The notes beneath the pieces are model-generated. The model did no database searches. It was not told where the DNA came from and saw only the letters and a list, made by a program, of their open reading frames with translations. Positions 41,711-52,861 of a DNA stretch of 64,000 nucleotides are shown piece by piece. The stretch spans positions 2,914,001 to 2,978,000 of the forward strand of contig NZ_CP038635.1 in the NCBI RefSeq assembly GCF_004768545.1. Direction: 5' to 3'. Position numbers and translations under genes: made by a program. The DNA is from Cupriavidus oxalaticus. GTDB lineage: Bacteria; Pseudomonadota; Gammaproteobacteria; Burkholderiales; Burkholderiaceae. Position 1 is the stretch's first letter. Each line of letters opens with the position of its first letter.

Positions 41711-41745
41711 AAAAACAAAACCGGCCACGCTCTCACGTGGCCGGT
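41711..41745 (-). terminator. Intrinsic terminator after dnaJ
   Basis: Minus strand: ten-base arms ACCGGCCACG / CGTGGCCGGT around TGAGAG, followed by TTTGTTTTT. Confidence 0.92.
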
Positions 41746-41764
41746 CTCATACCGCCAGGCCGGA

Positions 41765-42910
41765 TCAGCTGAAGAAACTCTTCACCTTATCCAGCCATGA
41801 TTGCTCCTGCGGGCTATGCCGCGAACCGCCCTCGTGCACCGAGCGGTCAAACTGGCGCAGCAGTTCCTTCTGCGACTCGGTCAGCTTGACCGGCGTCTCC
41901 ACGTTCACATGCACGTAGAGATCGCCCGGATAGCCCGAGCGCACGCCCTTGATGCCCTTGCCGCGCAGGCGGAAGGTCTTGCCCGATTGCGTCGCCTCGG
42001 GCACCGGGAAGGTGGCCTTGCCGTTCAGCGTCGGCACTTCCAGGTCGCCGCCCAGCGCCGCGGTGGCAAAGGAGATCGGCATCTGGCAATGCAGGTCGTC
42101 GCCGTCGCGCTCGAACACCGCGTGCTGCTTGATGTGGACTTCCACGTACAGGTCGCCCGGCGGCCCGCCGTTGATGCCCGGCTCGCCGTTGCCCGACGAG
42201 CGGATGCGCATGCCTTCGTCGATGCCCGCCGGGATCTTCACTTCCAGCGTCTTCTGCGACTTCAGCTTGCCCTGGCCGTGGCACTTGGTGCACGGCTTGG
42301 GAATGAATTTGCCGCTGCCGTGGCACTTCGGGCAGGTCTGCTGCATGGTGAAGAAGCCCTGCGACACGCGCACCTGGCCGGCGCCGTGGCAGGTCGGGCA
42401 GGTCTCGACGCTGGAGCCCGGCTCCGCGCCCTTGCCGTGGCAGTGGTCGCAGTCGTCCCAGTGCGGCACGCGGATCTGCGCCTCGTGGCCGTGCGCGGCC
42501 TGCTCCAGGCTGATCTCCATGCTGTAGCGCAGGTCGGCGCCGCGATAGGCCTGCGGGCCGCCGCCGCCGCGGCGACCACCCTGCTGCTGGCCGAAGATAT
42601 CGCCGAAGATGTCGCCGAAGGCTTCGGCGAAACCGCCGTAGCCCTGCGCGCCGCCGAAGCCGCCGGCCATGTTGGGGTCGACGCCGGCGTGGCCGTACTG
42701 GTCATAGGCCGCTTTCTTCTCCGAGTCGGAAAGCATCTCGTAGGCCTCTTTGACCTCCTTGAATTTTTCCTCGGCGACCTTGCCGTCCTTGCCCTCCGGA
42801 TTGCGGTCCGGGTGGTACTTCATCGCGAGCTTGCGATAAGCCTTCTTGATTTCGTCGTCGCTCGCGTTCTTGCCTACCCCGAGCACTTCGTAATAGTCAC
42901 GTTTTGCCAT
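41765..42910 (-). CDS. dnaJ: Chaperone DnaJ
   Basis: Hsp40 co-chaperone that stimulates DnaK ATPase. 381 residues. J-domain with HPD at 33-35, Gly/Phe-rich linker ([18 protein letters not shown]), four CxxCxGxG zinc-binding repeats ([32 protein letters not shown]) and the C-terminal substrate-binding domains. It lies 171 bases after dnaK in the same direction. The gap contains only a weak hairpin followed by six Ts, which may tune the dnaJ level. Confidence 0.98.
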   Translation of the reverse strand: MAKRDYYEVLGVGKNASDDEIKKAYRKLAMKYHPDRNPEGKDGKVAEEKFKEVKEAYEMLSDSEKKAAYDQYGHAGVDPNMAGGFGGAQGYGGFAEAFGDIFGDIFGQQQGGRRGGGGPQAYRGADLRYSMEISLEQAAHGHEAQIRVPHWDDCDHCHGKGAEPGSSVETCPTCHGAGQVRVSQGFFTMQQTCPKCHGSGKFIPKPCTKCHGQGKLKSQKTLEVKIPAGIDEGMRIRSSGNGEPGINGGPPGDLYVEVHIKQHAVFERDGDDLHCQMPISFATAALGGDLEVPTLNGKATFPVPEATQSGKTFRLRGKGIKGVRSGYPGDLYVHVNVETPVKLTESQKELLRQFDRSVHEGGSRHSPQEQSWLDKVKSFFS

Positions 42911-42967
42911 GGTGGCTCAAACCTTTTTGGCCGGCACGCGCATGCGGCGCTCCACCGGCGAATAGCA

Positions 42968-42987
42968 AAAAAGCCGAGCGAGGCATC
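42968..42987 (-). other. Weak hairpin plus T-run in the dnaK-dnaJ gap
   Basis: On the minus strand GCC-TCGCTC-GGC is followed by TTTTTT. The stem is only 3 base pairs, so at best it is a partial terminator between the two chaperone genes. Confidence 0.3.
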
Positions 42988-43081
42988 CGACGGCGGTTTC
43001 CCGCTGGGTCCGATGGCCGCGCCCGGCGTCGGGGCGGGAGCGGTGCCGGCCAGTGCCTGCACCGCCGCCCGCGTGTCCCGA

Positions 43082-45025
<1,944 letters not shown>

Positions 45026-45081
45026 TATTCTCTCCTCTTGAGCCATCGCCATCCGCGCGGCTGCAATTCAACCTGAGGCCG

Positions 45082-45109
45082 AAATGTGGCCGCCCGGGGT
45101 CTTTTCAAG
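45082..45109 (-). promoter_or_regulatory. Sigma32 (RpoH)-type heat-shock promoter of dnaK
   Basis: On the minus strand CTTGAA (45109-45104), 14-base spacer, CCACATTT (45089-45082). The sigma32 consensus is CTTGAA-N(13-17)-CCCCATNT, so the -35 is perfect and the -10 differs at one position. Confidence 0.82.
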
Positions 45110-45121
45110 GGCAGAAACGGC

Positions 45122-45147
45122 AAATCCGAGTAAATTTCTCGGATTTT
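45122..45147. terminator. Palindromic hairpin upstream of the dnaK promoter
   Basis: Nine-base perfect arms AAATCCGAG / CTCGGATTT around a 7-base loop. It could end transcripts from the adenosyltransferase gene before they enter dnaK, but the T-run is short. Confidence 0.5.
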
Positions 45148-45272
45148 GCGTTTCCTCAACGGCATTTGCGGCCGGGGCTTGAGCCCAAGCCCTCGGCCGG
45201 CGACAAAAAAATGCCGCCGACTTAACTTGCCGCCTGGCTTCCTGCCTGGCTTGCTGCGTAATTGGCCGCGAC

Positions 45273-45827
45273 TCAGCCTCCCTGCCGGTCGCGCTGCCAC
45301 AGCACGTCGGAGCCGCCGCCGGCCCGGTTCAGCACCCGCGCCAGCACGAACATCAGGTCAGACAGCCGGTTCAGGTATTGGCGCGGCGCCTCGTTCAGCG
45401 GCTCGGCCGCGCCCAGCGCCACCAGCGCGCGCTCGGCGCGCCGGCACACGGTGCGGCACACGTGGGCCTGGGCCGCGGCGCGGCTGCCGCCGGGCAGGAT
45501 GAATTCGGCCAGCCGCGGCAGGTTGGCGTTGTAGTCCGCCAGCCAGGTGTCGAGCTGCGCCACCTGCTCGGGCTTGAGCAGGGTGTAGCCGGGGATGGAA
45601 AGCTCGCCGCCCAGGTCGAACAGGTCATGCTGGATATGCAGCAGCGCGGCGCGCACGTCGTCGGGAAGCGTCTCGGTCAGCAGCACGCCGACGTGGCAGT
45701 TCAGTTCGTCGACGTCGCCGATGGCGGCGATGCGCAGGCTGTCCTTGCCGGTGCGGGTGCCGTCGCCCAGGCCGGTGGTGCCGGCATCGCCGGTGCGGGT
45801 GGCAATCTTGGACAGGCGGTTGCCCAT
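45273..45827 (-). CDS. Cob(I)alamin adenosyltransferase, PduO type
   Basis: Forms adenosylcobalamin from cob(I)alamin and ATP. 184 residues. The N-terminal ATP-binding RLSKIATRTGDAGTTGLGDGTR and GDVDELNCHVG motifs, and the helical-bundle motifs ILPGGSRAAAQAHVCRTVCRRAER and LNRLSDLMFVLAR, are diagnostic. ATG 45827 has an AGGAGACC site. Longer upstream frames are unsupported. No cobalamin-dependent enzyme or cob genes are adjacent. Confidence 0.94.
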   Translation of the reverse strand: MGNRLSKIATRTGDAGTTGLGDGTRTGKDSLRIAAIGDVDELNCHVGVLLTETLPDDVRAALLHIQHDLFDLGGELSIPGYTLLKPEQVAQLDTWLADYNANLPRLAEFILPGGSRAAAQAHVCRTVCRRAERALVALGAAEPLNEAPRQYLNRLSDLMFVLARVLNRAGGGSDVLWQRDRQGG

Positions 45828-46110
45828 GCCGGTCTCCTCTTGGCTGGTAAGCGTGTGGGGGGGAAATGGGGCATTATCGCGCCGGAGCGCAGGGATGCGC
45901 CATGCGCGCGAGGGGCTGCCCCCGCTTCCGCCCGCTTGTGCGGCTATCGGCCAGCCCGGCGCCGGCCAAGGGTGCATGAGCCGCCGCGCGGCGTAGAATG
46001 CCGTTATTCGTCCATTCGCCAACCGGGTCGCGCCCCGCCTGCCTTTCCGGACCACAAAACCGGAACGCCACCGCCGGCAACCTCGCCGCGCCGACCCGCC
46101 GGAGACCCGC

Positions 46111-47541
46111 ATGAACCACCCCACGCCGCCCGCCGCGCTCGAACGCCGCCCCCTGCCGCCCGCCTTCAGCGAAGCCCTCGCGGCGCGCTTCGGCGAGCGC
46201 TTCACCACCTCGGCGGGCGTGCGCGAGCACCATGGGCGCGATGAATCGCCGTTCCCGCCGGCCGCGCCGGATGCGGTCGTGTTCGCCCACAGCACCGACG
46301 AAGTCGCCGAGGTGGCGCGCCTGTGCAACCACCACGGCGTGCCGCTCATTCCCTACGGCGCCGGCTCGTCGCTGGAAGGGCACCTGCTGGCCGTCGCCGG
46401 CGGCGTCAGCCTCGACCTGTCGCAGATGAACCGCGTGCTGGCGGTGCAGCCCGAGGACCTGACCGTGACCGTGCAGCCCGGTGTCACGCGCAAGCAGCTG
46501 AACCAGGAAATCAAGGACACCGGCCTGTTCTTCCCGATCGACCCGGGCGCGGACGCGTCGCTGGGCGGCATGTGCGCGACGCGCGCCTCCGGGACCAACG
46601 CGGTGCGCTACGGCACCATGCGCGAGAACGTGCTGGCGCTGACCGTGGTAACCGCCGATGGCCGCGTGATCCGCACCGGCACGCACGCGCGCAAGTCGTC
46701 GGCCGGCTATGACCTGACCCGCCTCTTCATCGGCAGCGAAGGCACGCTCGGCATCATCACGGAGGTCACGGTGCGGCTCTACCCGCAGCCGGAGGCGATC
46801 TCGGCCGCGGTGTGCGCCTTCCCCAGCATGGGCAGCGCGGTGCAGGCCGTGATCCAGACCATTCAGCTTGGCGTGCCGGTGGCGCGTGTTGAATTCGTCG
46901 ATGCGCTGGCGATCCGCGCCATCAACCGCCACGACAACCTGACGCTGCCGGAGACGCCGCACCTGTTCTTCGAATTCCACGGCACCGAGGCCGGCGTGCG
47001 CGAGCAGGCCGAGACCGTGCAGCAGATCACCGCCGAGCACGGCGGCCAGGGCTTCGAGTGGGCCACGCGCCCCGAGGACCGCAGCCGGCTGTGGAACGCG
47101 CGCCATACCGCGTACTTTGCGATGCTGCAGCTCAAGCCCGGCTGCAAGTCGGTCACCACCGACGTGTGCGTGCCGATCTCGCGCCTGGCCGAGTGCGTGA
47201 CCGAAACCGAAAAGGACCTCAACGCCTCCGCCCTGCCCTGCCCGATCGTCGGCCACGTCGGCGACGGCAATTTCCACGTGGCGATCCTGGTCGACCCGGA
47301 CAAGCCGGAGGAAATGGCCGAGGCCGAGGCCATCAACCAGCGCATCGTCGAACGCGCGCTGGCGATGGGCGGCACCTGCACCGGCGAGCACGGCGTGGGG
47401 CTGCACAAGCAGCGCTTCCTGGTGAAGGAGCACGGCGAGGATGCGCTCGACCTGATGCGCGTGATCAAGGACGCGCTCGATCCCAACCATATCCTCAACC
47501 CGGGCAAGATCTTCAGTGCCACGCGCGGCGGCGCGCACTGA
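46111..47541 (+). CDS. FAD-linked D-2-hydroxyacid (D-lactate) dehydrogenase
   Basis: 476 residues, VAO-type flavoprotein close to cytochrome-linked D-lactate dehydrogenases. FAD-binding region with PLIPYGAGSSLEGH, DPGADASLGGMCATRASGTNAVRYG and GSEGTLGIITEVTVRL; catalytic/metal C-terminal segments VGHVGDGNFHVAIL and GGTCTGEHGVGLHKQR. D-lactate is the likeliest substrate, but related 2-hydroxyacids are possible. It is followed by a LysR gene 10 bases on and lies 1.7 kb before glcD. Confidence 0.88.
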   Translation: MNHPTPPAALERRPLPPAFSEALAARFGERFTTSAGVREHHGRDESPFPPAAPDAVVFAHSTDEVAEVARLCNHHGVPLIPYGAGSSLEGHLLAVAGGVSLDLSQMNRVLAVQPEDLTVTVQPGVTRKQLNQEIKDTGLFFPIDPGADASLGGMCATRASGTNAVRYGTMRENVLALTVVTADGRVIRTGTHARKSSAGYDLTRLFIGSEGTLGIITEVTVRLYPQPEAISAAVCAFPSMGSAVQAVIQTIQLGVPVARVEFVDALAIRAINRHDNLTLPETPHLFFEFHGTEAGVREQAETVQQITAEHGGQGFEWATRPEDRSRLWNARHTAYFAMLQLKPGCKSVTTDVCVPISRLAECVTETEKDLNASALPCPIVGHVGDGNFHVAILVDPDKPEEMAEAEAINQRIVERALAMGGTCTGEHGVGLHKQRFLVKEHGEDALDLMRVIKDALDPNHILNPGKIFSATRGGAH

Positions 47542-47551
47542 ACCGGCCGGC

Positions 47552-48442
47552 ATGGCTTCCATGTTCAACCGCGTCCCGCCGCTGCACCTGCTGATCGCCT
47601 TCGAGGCCGCCGCGCGCCTGGGCAGCTTCGCGCGCGCGGCCGAGGAGCTGTCGGTCACGCCCAGCGCCGTATCGCACCGCATCAAGAACCTCGAGGAGCT
47701 GTGGGGCGAAGACCTGTTCGTGCGCGCCAACGCCGCGCTGCGGCTGACCGCGGCCGGCACGCGCTACCTGCGTAACGTGCAGGACGCGCTCAAGTCGCTG
47801 AACGAGCTGGCGCGGCCCGAGTACAACAAGCTGCGCACGCGGCTGCGCGTGGCGATCCCGCCGACGTTCGGGCGCCAGCACCTGGTGCCGCGGCTGCCCG
47901 AGTTCGGCGCGCTGTACCCGCATATCGACCTGGAACTGCACCTGGCGATCCCGTTCCTCGACGTCAAGGCCGAGGACACCGACGTCGAGATCCGCTACGG
48001 CACCGGCCGCTACCCCGACCTGAAGACCACGAAATTGCTGGTCGAACCGGTGTTCCCGGCATGCGGGCGCGAATACTACGAGCGCGTCAACGGCCGCGCC
48101 ATCACCAAACCCGAGCACCTTCATGGCCTGGTGCTTTTGCGCAGCCCGCTGGAGCCGTGGAAGCCGTGGTTCGAGACCGCCGGACTGGACTGGCCCGAGC
48201 CGCAGACCGGGCCGCAGTTCAACGACATCGGCCTGATGCTGGAAGCGATCGCATCCAACCAGGGCGTGGCGCTGGTGCGCCAGCGCATGGCGCGGCACTG
48301 GCTGTCGCTGGGGCAGATGGTGCGGCTGCTCGATATCGAGTCGGTATCGCCGCACGGCTATTACATCGTCGAGCGCGAGCAGGCGCCGCTGAAGCCCGAG
48401 GCACGCTATTTCGTCGACTGGCTGCTAAGCCTGGACTGGTAG
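47552..48442 (+). CDS. LysR-family transcriptional regulator (GcvA-like)
   Basis: 296 residues. N-terminal winged helix (PPLHLLIAFEAAARLGSFARAAEELSVTPSAVSHRIKNLEE) and a C-terminal periplasmic-binding-like effector domain (LRVAIPPTFGRQHLVPRLPEF, FNDIGLMLEAIASNQGVALV). The PPLHLLxAFEAAAR start is typical of the GcvA/AmpR-like branch. It lies 10 bases after the D-lactate dehydrogenase-like gene in the same direction, so it may be cotranscribed with and regulate it, or act on the glc genes (inference). Confidence 0.9.
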   Translation: MASMFNRVPPLHLLIAFEAAARLGSFARAAEELSVTPSAVSHRIKNLEELWGEDLFVRANAALRLTAAGTRYLRNVQDALKSLNELARPEYNKLRTRLRVAIPPTFGRQHLVPRLPEFGALYPHIDLELHLAIPFLDVKAEDTDVEIRYGTGRYPDLKTTKLLVEPVFPACGREYYERVNGRAITKPEHLHGLVLLRSPLEPWKPWFETAGLDWPEPQTGPQFNDIGLMLEAIASNQGVALVRQRMARHWLSLGQMVRLLDIESVSPHGYYIVEREQAPLKPEARYFVDWLLSLDW

Positions 48443-48454
48443 GAGACCGCACGT

Positions 48455-48979
48455 ATGCAGAACCTGGAGATCCGGCTGCTGACCCCCGCCGATGCCGAAG
48501 CCTTCCATGCGCTGCGCCTGCAGGGCCTGGCCGAGGCGCCGGAAGCCTTTGCCGCCAGCCTGGAAGAAGAACGGGACCTGTCGCCGGAAGTGGTGGCGCA
48601 GCGCCTCGCGCCGAGCGCCGACAAGGCCGTATACGGCGCCTTCGACGGCACCGCACTGGCCGGCGTGGTCGGCATCATGCGCGAGCCGCGCCGCAAGCAC
48701 TGGCACAAGGCATCGATCTTCGGTATGTATGTGGCGCCGGGCTGGCGCGACAGGAAGCTCGGGCGCGCGCTGATGGAGCGCGTGCTGGAGCAGGCCGCCG
48801 CCATGGAAGGCGTGCGCCAGGTGATCCTGTGCGTCAATGCCGGCAGCGCCGGTGCGGTGCGGCTGTACGAATCGCTTGGCTTCGAGCGTTTCGGCCTGGA
48901 GCCCGACGCGCTGTATGTCGCGCCGCACTTCTACGACAAGCTCGACATGGTGCTGCGGCTGCCGGCCCCGGCACGCTGA
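48455..48979 (+). CDS. GNAT family N-acetyltransferase
   Basis: 174 residues. EIRLLTPADAEAFHALRLQGLAEAPEAF, GMYVAPGWRDRKLGRALMERVLEQA (acetyl-CoA loop, with RKLGRA in place of the usual RGxGxG/A) and CVNAGSAGAVRLYESLGFERFGLEPDAL are typical of the RimI-like small GNAT group. The substrate is unknown. It starts 12 bases after the LysR gene, so it is probably in one transcript. Confidence 0.88.
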   Translation: MQNLEIRLLTPADAEAFHALRLQGLAEAPEAFAASLEEERDLSPEVVAQRLAPSADKAVYGAFDGTALAGVVGIMREPRRKHWHKASIFGMYVAPGWRDRKLGRALMERVLEQAAAMEGVRQVILCVNAGSAGAVRLYESLGFERFGLEPDALYVAPHFYDKLDMVLRLPAPAR

Positions 48980-49130
48980 GGCGGGGGCGCCGCATTTCCT
49001 GCACTCGCCGGCCGGTGCTACGCTGAAACCGGGGCCGGTGCCTGCCTGGCCATGATGAGCATTTTTGATCGGCTTGCCATGCGGAATTCACGTGCCTGGT
49101 GGTGCCCGCGGCATGAGGGCTGCGCTATAG

Positions 49131-49154
49131 TCAGCCGTCCCGTCAGCCGTCCCC
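49131..49154 (+). repeat. 12-base tandem repeat in the glcD leader
   Basis: TCAGCCGTCCCG is followed directly by TCAGCCGTCCCC. A -10-like TATAGT (49126-49131) touches the first unit. The rest of the 218-base gap 48980-49197 shows nothing clear. Confidence 0.5.
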
Positions 49155-49197
49155 ACGGCGGGCCGCCCGCCGGCCCGACCAGAGTCCAGGAGTCGCC

Positions 49198-50721
49198 ATG
49201 AATGCCCCGCACGAAGCCCGCACCCTCGCCACCGAAGGCACCGCAGGCGCGCAGGCCACCGCCGAAGGCCGCCGTAATGCGCTGCTAGCCGGCCTGGCGC
49301 AGATCCTGCCGGACGCCGCGCTGCTGTCCAGGCCGGAGGACACCGTGCCCTACGAGTGCGACGGCCTCGCCGCGTACCGCCAGGTGCCGATGGCCGTGGC
49401 CCTGCCCGACACCGAGGAACAGGTCTGCGCAATCCTCCGCCTGTGCCACAAGCTGGGCGTGCCGGTGGTGCCGCGCGGCGCCGGCACCAGCCTGTCCGGC
49501 GGCGCCATGCCGATCGCCGAGGGCCTGGTGCTGTCGCTGGCCAAGTTCAAGCGCATCCTGTCGGTCGACCCGTATTCGCGCACCGCGGTGGTCCAGCCCG
49601 GCGTGCGCAACCTGGCCATCTCCGATGCCGCCGCGCCCCACAACCTCTACTACGCGCCCGATCCCTCCTCGCAGATCGCCTGCACCATAGGCGGCAACGT
49701 CAGCGAGAACTCCGGCGGCGTGCATTGCCTGAAGTACGGCCTGACCGTGCACAACGTGCTGCGCGTGCGCGCCGTGACCATGGAAGGCGAGGTGGTGGTG
49801 TTCGGTTCGGATGCGCCCGATTCGCCCGGCCTGGACCTGCTGGCCGCGGTGATCGGCTCCGAAGGCATGCTGGCCGTGGTCACCGAGGTGACCGTGCGCC
49901 TGATCCCCAAGCCGCAGCTGGCGCAAGTCATCATGGCGTGCTTCGACGACGTCGAGAAAGGCGGCAATGCGGTGGCCGACGTGATCGCCGCCGGCATCAT
50001 CCCGGCCGGGCTGGAGATGATGGACAAGCCCGCCACCGCCGCGGTGGAAGAGTTCGTGCACGCGGGCTATGACCTCGATGCCGCCGCCATCCTGCTGTGC
50101 GAATCCGATGGCACGCCCGAGGAAGTGGCGGAAGAGATCGAGCGCATGAGCGCGGTGCTGAAGGCGTCGGGCTGCACCCGCATCGTGGTCTCGCAGAACG
50201 AAGCCGAGCGCCTGCGCTTCTGGAGCGGGCGCAAGAATGCCTTCCCCGCCGCGGGCCGCATTTCGCCGGACTATTACTGCATGGACGGCACCATCCCGCG
50301 CAAGCACATCGGCACGCTGCTGCGCCGCATCGAAGAGATGGAGCGCAAGTACGGCCTGCGCTGCATCAACGTGTTCCATGCCGGCGACGGCAACATGCAC
50401 CCGCTGATCCTGTTCGATGGCTCGGACCAGGACGAATGGCACCGTGCCGAGCTGTTCGGCGCCGACATCCTGGAAGCGTGCGTCGAGCTCGGCGGCACCG
50501 TCACCGGCGAGCATGGCGTGGGCGTGGAGAAGCTCAACTCGATGTGCGTGCAGTTCTCGCCCAGCGAGCGCGAGGCGTTCTTCGGCGTCAAGGCAGCCTT
50601 CGACCCGGCCCGCCTGCTGAACCCCGACAAGGCCATCCCCACGCTGGCGCGCTGCGCGGAATACGGCAAGATGCACGTCAGGAAGGGACTGCTGCCGCAT
50701 CCGGACCTGCCGCGCTTCTGA
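49198..50721 (+). CDS. glcD: Glycolate dehydrogenase, FAD subunit GlcD
   Basis: Catalytic flavoprotein of the membrane-associated glycolate dehydrogenase, oxidising glycolate to glyoxylate. 507 residues. FAD motifs VPVVPRGAGTSLSGGAMP and DPSSQIACTIGGNVSENSGGVHCLKYG, with C-terminal NVFHAGDGNMHPLILFDG and GGTVTGEHGVGVEKL. The downstream glcE and glcF genes settle the assignment over D-lactate dehydrogenase. It is the first gene of a probable six-gene unit, interrupted by an ion-channel gene. Confidence 0.94.
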   Translation: MNAPHEARTLATEGTAGAQATAEGRRNALLAGLAQILPDAALLSRPEDTVPYECDGLAAYRQVPMAVALPDTEEQVCAILRLCHKLGVPVVPRGAGTSLSGGAMPIAEGLVLSLAKFKRILSVDPYSRTAVVQPGVRNLAISDAAAPHNLYYAPDPSSQIACTIGGNVSENSGGVHCLKYGLTVHNVLRVRAVTMEGEVVVFGSDAPDSPGLDLLAAVIGSEGMLAVVTEVTVRLIPKPQLAQVIMACFDDVEKGGNAVADVIAAGIIPAGLEMMDKPATAAVEEFVHAGYDLDAAAILLCESDGTPEEVAEEIERMSAVLKASGCTRIVVSQNEAERLRFWSGRKNAFPAAGRISPDYYCMDGTIPRKHIGTLLRRIEEMERKYGLRCINVFHAGDGNMHPLILFDGSDQDEWHRAELFGADILEACVELGGTVTGEHGVGVEKLNSMCVQFSPSEREAFFGVKAAFDPARLLNPDKAIPTLARCAEYGKMHVRKGLLPHPDLPRF

Positions 50722-50731
50722 AGCCCGCGCC

Positions 50732-51658
50732 ATGGCCAACGAACGCCGACGCCAGTACCAGGAAGCGGTGGTCCGCCAGCGCCTGGGCCAGCCCGAGACC
50801 GGCTGGCGCCAGCGCTGGTACACCATCATCTTCGAGGCCGACACGCGCGAAGGGCGCATCTTCGACGTCGCGCTGCTGATCGCGATCGTCGCCAGCGTAA
50901 TGGTGGTGATGCTCGACAGCCTGCCCGCCGTCCATGACCGGCTCGGCACGCTGTTCACCGTGCTGGAGTGGGGCTTCACGCTGATCTTCACGGCCGAGTA
51001 CGTGATGCGCATCCTCGTGGTGCGCAGGCCATGGCGCTATGTCTTCAGCTTCTACGGCATCATCGACTTCATTTCGATCATGCCGACGTGGCTCGCGTTC
51101 TTCGTGCCGGAACTGCACTTCCTGATCGACGTGCGCCTGCTGCGGCTGTTGCGCGTTTTCCGGATCCTCAAGCTGACGGTGTATTTCGAGGAAGCGGAGA
51201 TCCTGTACAACGCGCTGATCAACAGCCGGCGCAAGATCTTCGTGTTCCTGGGCACGGTGTTCATCATCACCGTGATCCTGGGCACGGTGATGTATGTGGT
51301 CGAAGGTCCCGAGCACGGTTTCCACAGCATTCCGCTCGCCATGTACTGGGCGGTGGTCACGCTCACCACCACCGGCTTCGGCGACATGGTGCCGAAGACG
51401 CCGCTGGGCCAGTTCATCACCTCGCTGACGATCCTGCTGGGCTACGGCATCATCGCCTTCCCCACCGGCATCGTCGGCGCCGAGCTGGCCGCAAGCATCC
51501 TGAAGAAGCCGCTGACCACGCGCACCTGCACCCATTGCCTGACCGAGGGCCACGAGCCCGACGCGATGTACTGCAAGCACTGCGGCAGCGCGCTGCCGGA
51601 TTACCAGAACGACAGGCCTGAAGTCCCCGGCGGCCGCGACGGCAAGCCCGGATCCTGA
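50732..51658 (+). CDS. Voltage-gated-type cation channel with C-terminal zinc ribbon
   Basis: 308 residues. Six-helix voltage-gated architecture: S1 (~44-62), S2 and S3 (~74-125), an S4-like helix with regularly spaced arginines (R135, R138, R141, R144), S5, pore helix and selectivity filter TTGFGD (213-218), then S6. The filter is GFG rather than GYG, still compatible with K+. The cytosolic tail carries two CxxC pairs (C266/C269, C281/C284), a zinc-ribbon-like module. It starts 10 bases after glcD and lies 50 bases before glcE. Confidence 0.88.
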   Translation: MANERRRQYQEAVVRQRLGQPETGWRQRWYTIIFEADTREGRIFDVALLIAIVASVMVVMLDSLPAVHDRLGTLFTVLEWGFTLIFTAEYVMRILVVRRPWRYVFSFYGIIDFISIMPTWLAFFVPELHFLIDVRLLRLLRVFRILKLTVYFEEAEILYNALINSRRKIFVFLGTVFIITVILGTVMYVVEGPEHGFHSIPLAMYWAVVTLTTTGFGDMVPKTPLGQFITSLTILLGYGIIAFPTGIVGAELAASILKKPLTTRTCTHCLTEGHEPDAMYCKHCGSALPDYQNDRPEVPGGRDGKPGS

Positions 51659-51708
51659 GCCGCGACGGAAACAATCTCCTCCTCATCAGCCACGCACCAC
51701 CCACGCAT

Positions 51709-52812
51709 ATGCAAGCCACCCTCGACGCCTTCCGCGACGCCGTCAGGCAAGCCACCGAAACCCGCACGCCGCTGCGGCTGCGCGGTGGCGGCAGCAAGGA
51801 CTTCTACGGCCAGGCACCTGAAGGCCAGGTGCTGGACACGCGCGCCTACGCCGGCATCGTCGACTACGACCCGGCCGAGCTGGTGATCACGGCGCGCTGC
51901 GGCACGCCGCTGGCGGAAGTCGAAGCCGCGCTGGCCGGGAAGCGCCAGGTGCTGGCCTTCGAGCCGCCCCACTTCGCGCTGCCCGGCCAGGCCAGCGCGG
52001 CCACGCTGGGCGGCGCGGTGGCCGCCGGCTTGTCAGGCCCGCGCCGGCAGTCGGTCGGCGCGCTGCGCGACTTTGTGCTGGGGGCGCAGCTGATGGACGG
52101 CAAGGGCGAGGTGATGAACTTCGGCGGCCAGGTGATGAAGAACGTGGCCGGCTACGATGTCTCGCGGCTGCTGGCGGGCTCGCTGGGCACGCTCGGGCTG
52201 GTGCTGGAAGTGTCGCTCAAGGTGCTGCCCGCGCCGTTCGACGAAGCCACGCTGCGCTTCGAGCTGGCGCAGGCCGATGCGATCCGGCAGCTGAACCAGT
52301 GGGGCGGCCAGCCGCTGCCGCTGGCCGCGTCAGCCTGGCATGACGGCGTGCTGCACGTGCGCCTGGCAGGCGCCACCGCGGCGGTGCGCGCCGCATGCGC
52401 ACGACTGGGTGGCGAGCGTGTCGATGCCGCCGTGGCCACCGCGCTGTGGCAATCGCTGCGCGAGCAGACCCATGCCTTCTTCGCGCCGGCGCACGCGGGC
52501 CGCGCGCTGTGGCGCCTGGCGGTGCCGCCGGTCGCCGCGCCGCTGGACCTGCCGGGCCAGCAACTGGTGGAATGGGGCGGCGGCCAGCGCTGGTGGCTGC
52601 CCGCCGATGGCGCCACCAGGACCGATGCCGAAAGCGTGCGCGCCGTGGCCCAGGCCGCCGGCGGCCATGCCACGCTGTTCCGCAACGGCGACAAGTCGGT
52701 GGGCGTGTTCACGCCGCTGGCCTCGCCGCTGGCGGCAATCCACCGCCGCCTGAAGGCGACCTTCGACCCGGCCGGCATCTTCAATCCGCAGCGCATGTAT
52801 CCCGGACTCTGA
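51709..52812 (+). CDS. glcE: Glycolate dehydrogenase FAD-binding subunit GlcE
   Basis: 367 residues. A second, shorter flavoprotein subunit with the FAD-binding fold PLRLRGGGSKDFYG, EPPHFALPGQASAATLGGAVAAGLSGPRR and FGGQVMKNVAGYDVSRLLAGSLGTLG, and the C-terminal DPAGIFNPQRMYPGL. It lacks the GEHGVG motif of GlcD, as expected. It is required with GlcD and GlcF for activity in E. coli. Spacing to glcF is 49 bases. Confidence 0.95.
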   Translation: MQATLDAFRDAVRQATETRTPLRLRGGGSKDFYGQAPEGQVLDTRAYAGIVDYDPAELVITARCGTPLAEVEAALAGKRQVLAFEPPHFALPGQASAATLGGAVAAGLSGPRRQSVGALRDFVLGAQLMDGKGEVMNFGGQVMKNVAGYDVSRLLAGSLGTLGLVLEVSLKVLPAPFDEATLRFELAQADAIRQLNQWGGQPLPLAASAWHDGVLHVRLAGATAAVRAACARLGGERVDAAVATALWQSLREQTHAFFAPAHAGRALWRLAVPPVAAPLDLPGQQLVEWGGGQRWWLPADGATRTDAESVRAVAQAAGGHATLFRNGDKSVGVFTPLASPLAAIHRRLKATFDPAGIFNPQRMYPGL

Positions 52813-52861
52813 TCCGGACCACCCAAGCGTTCCCACGCCCAGGCAAAGACCTCCCCACACC

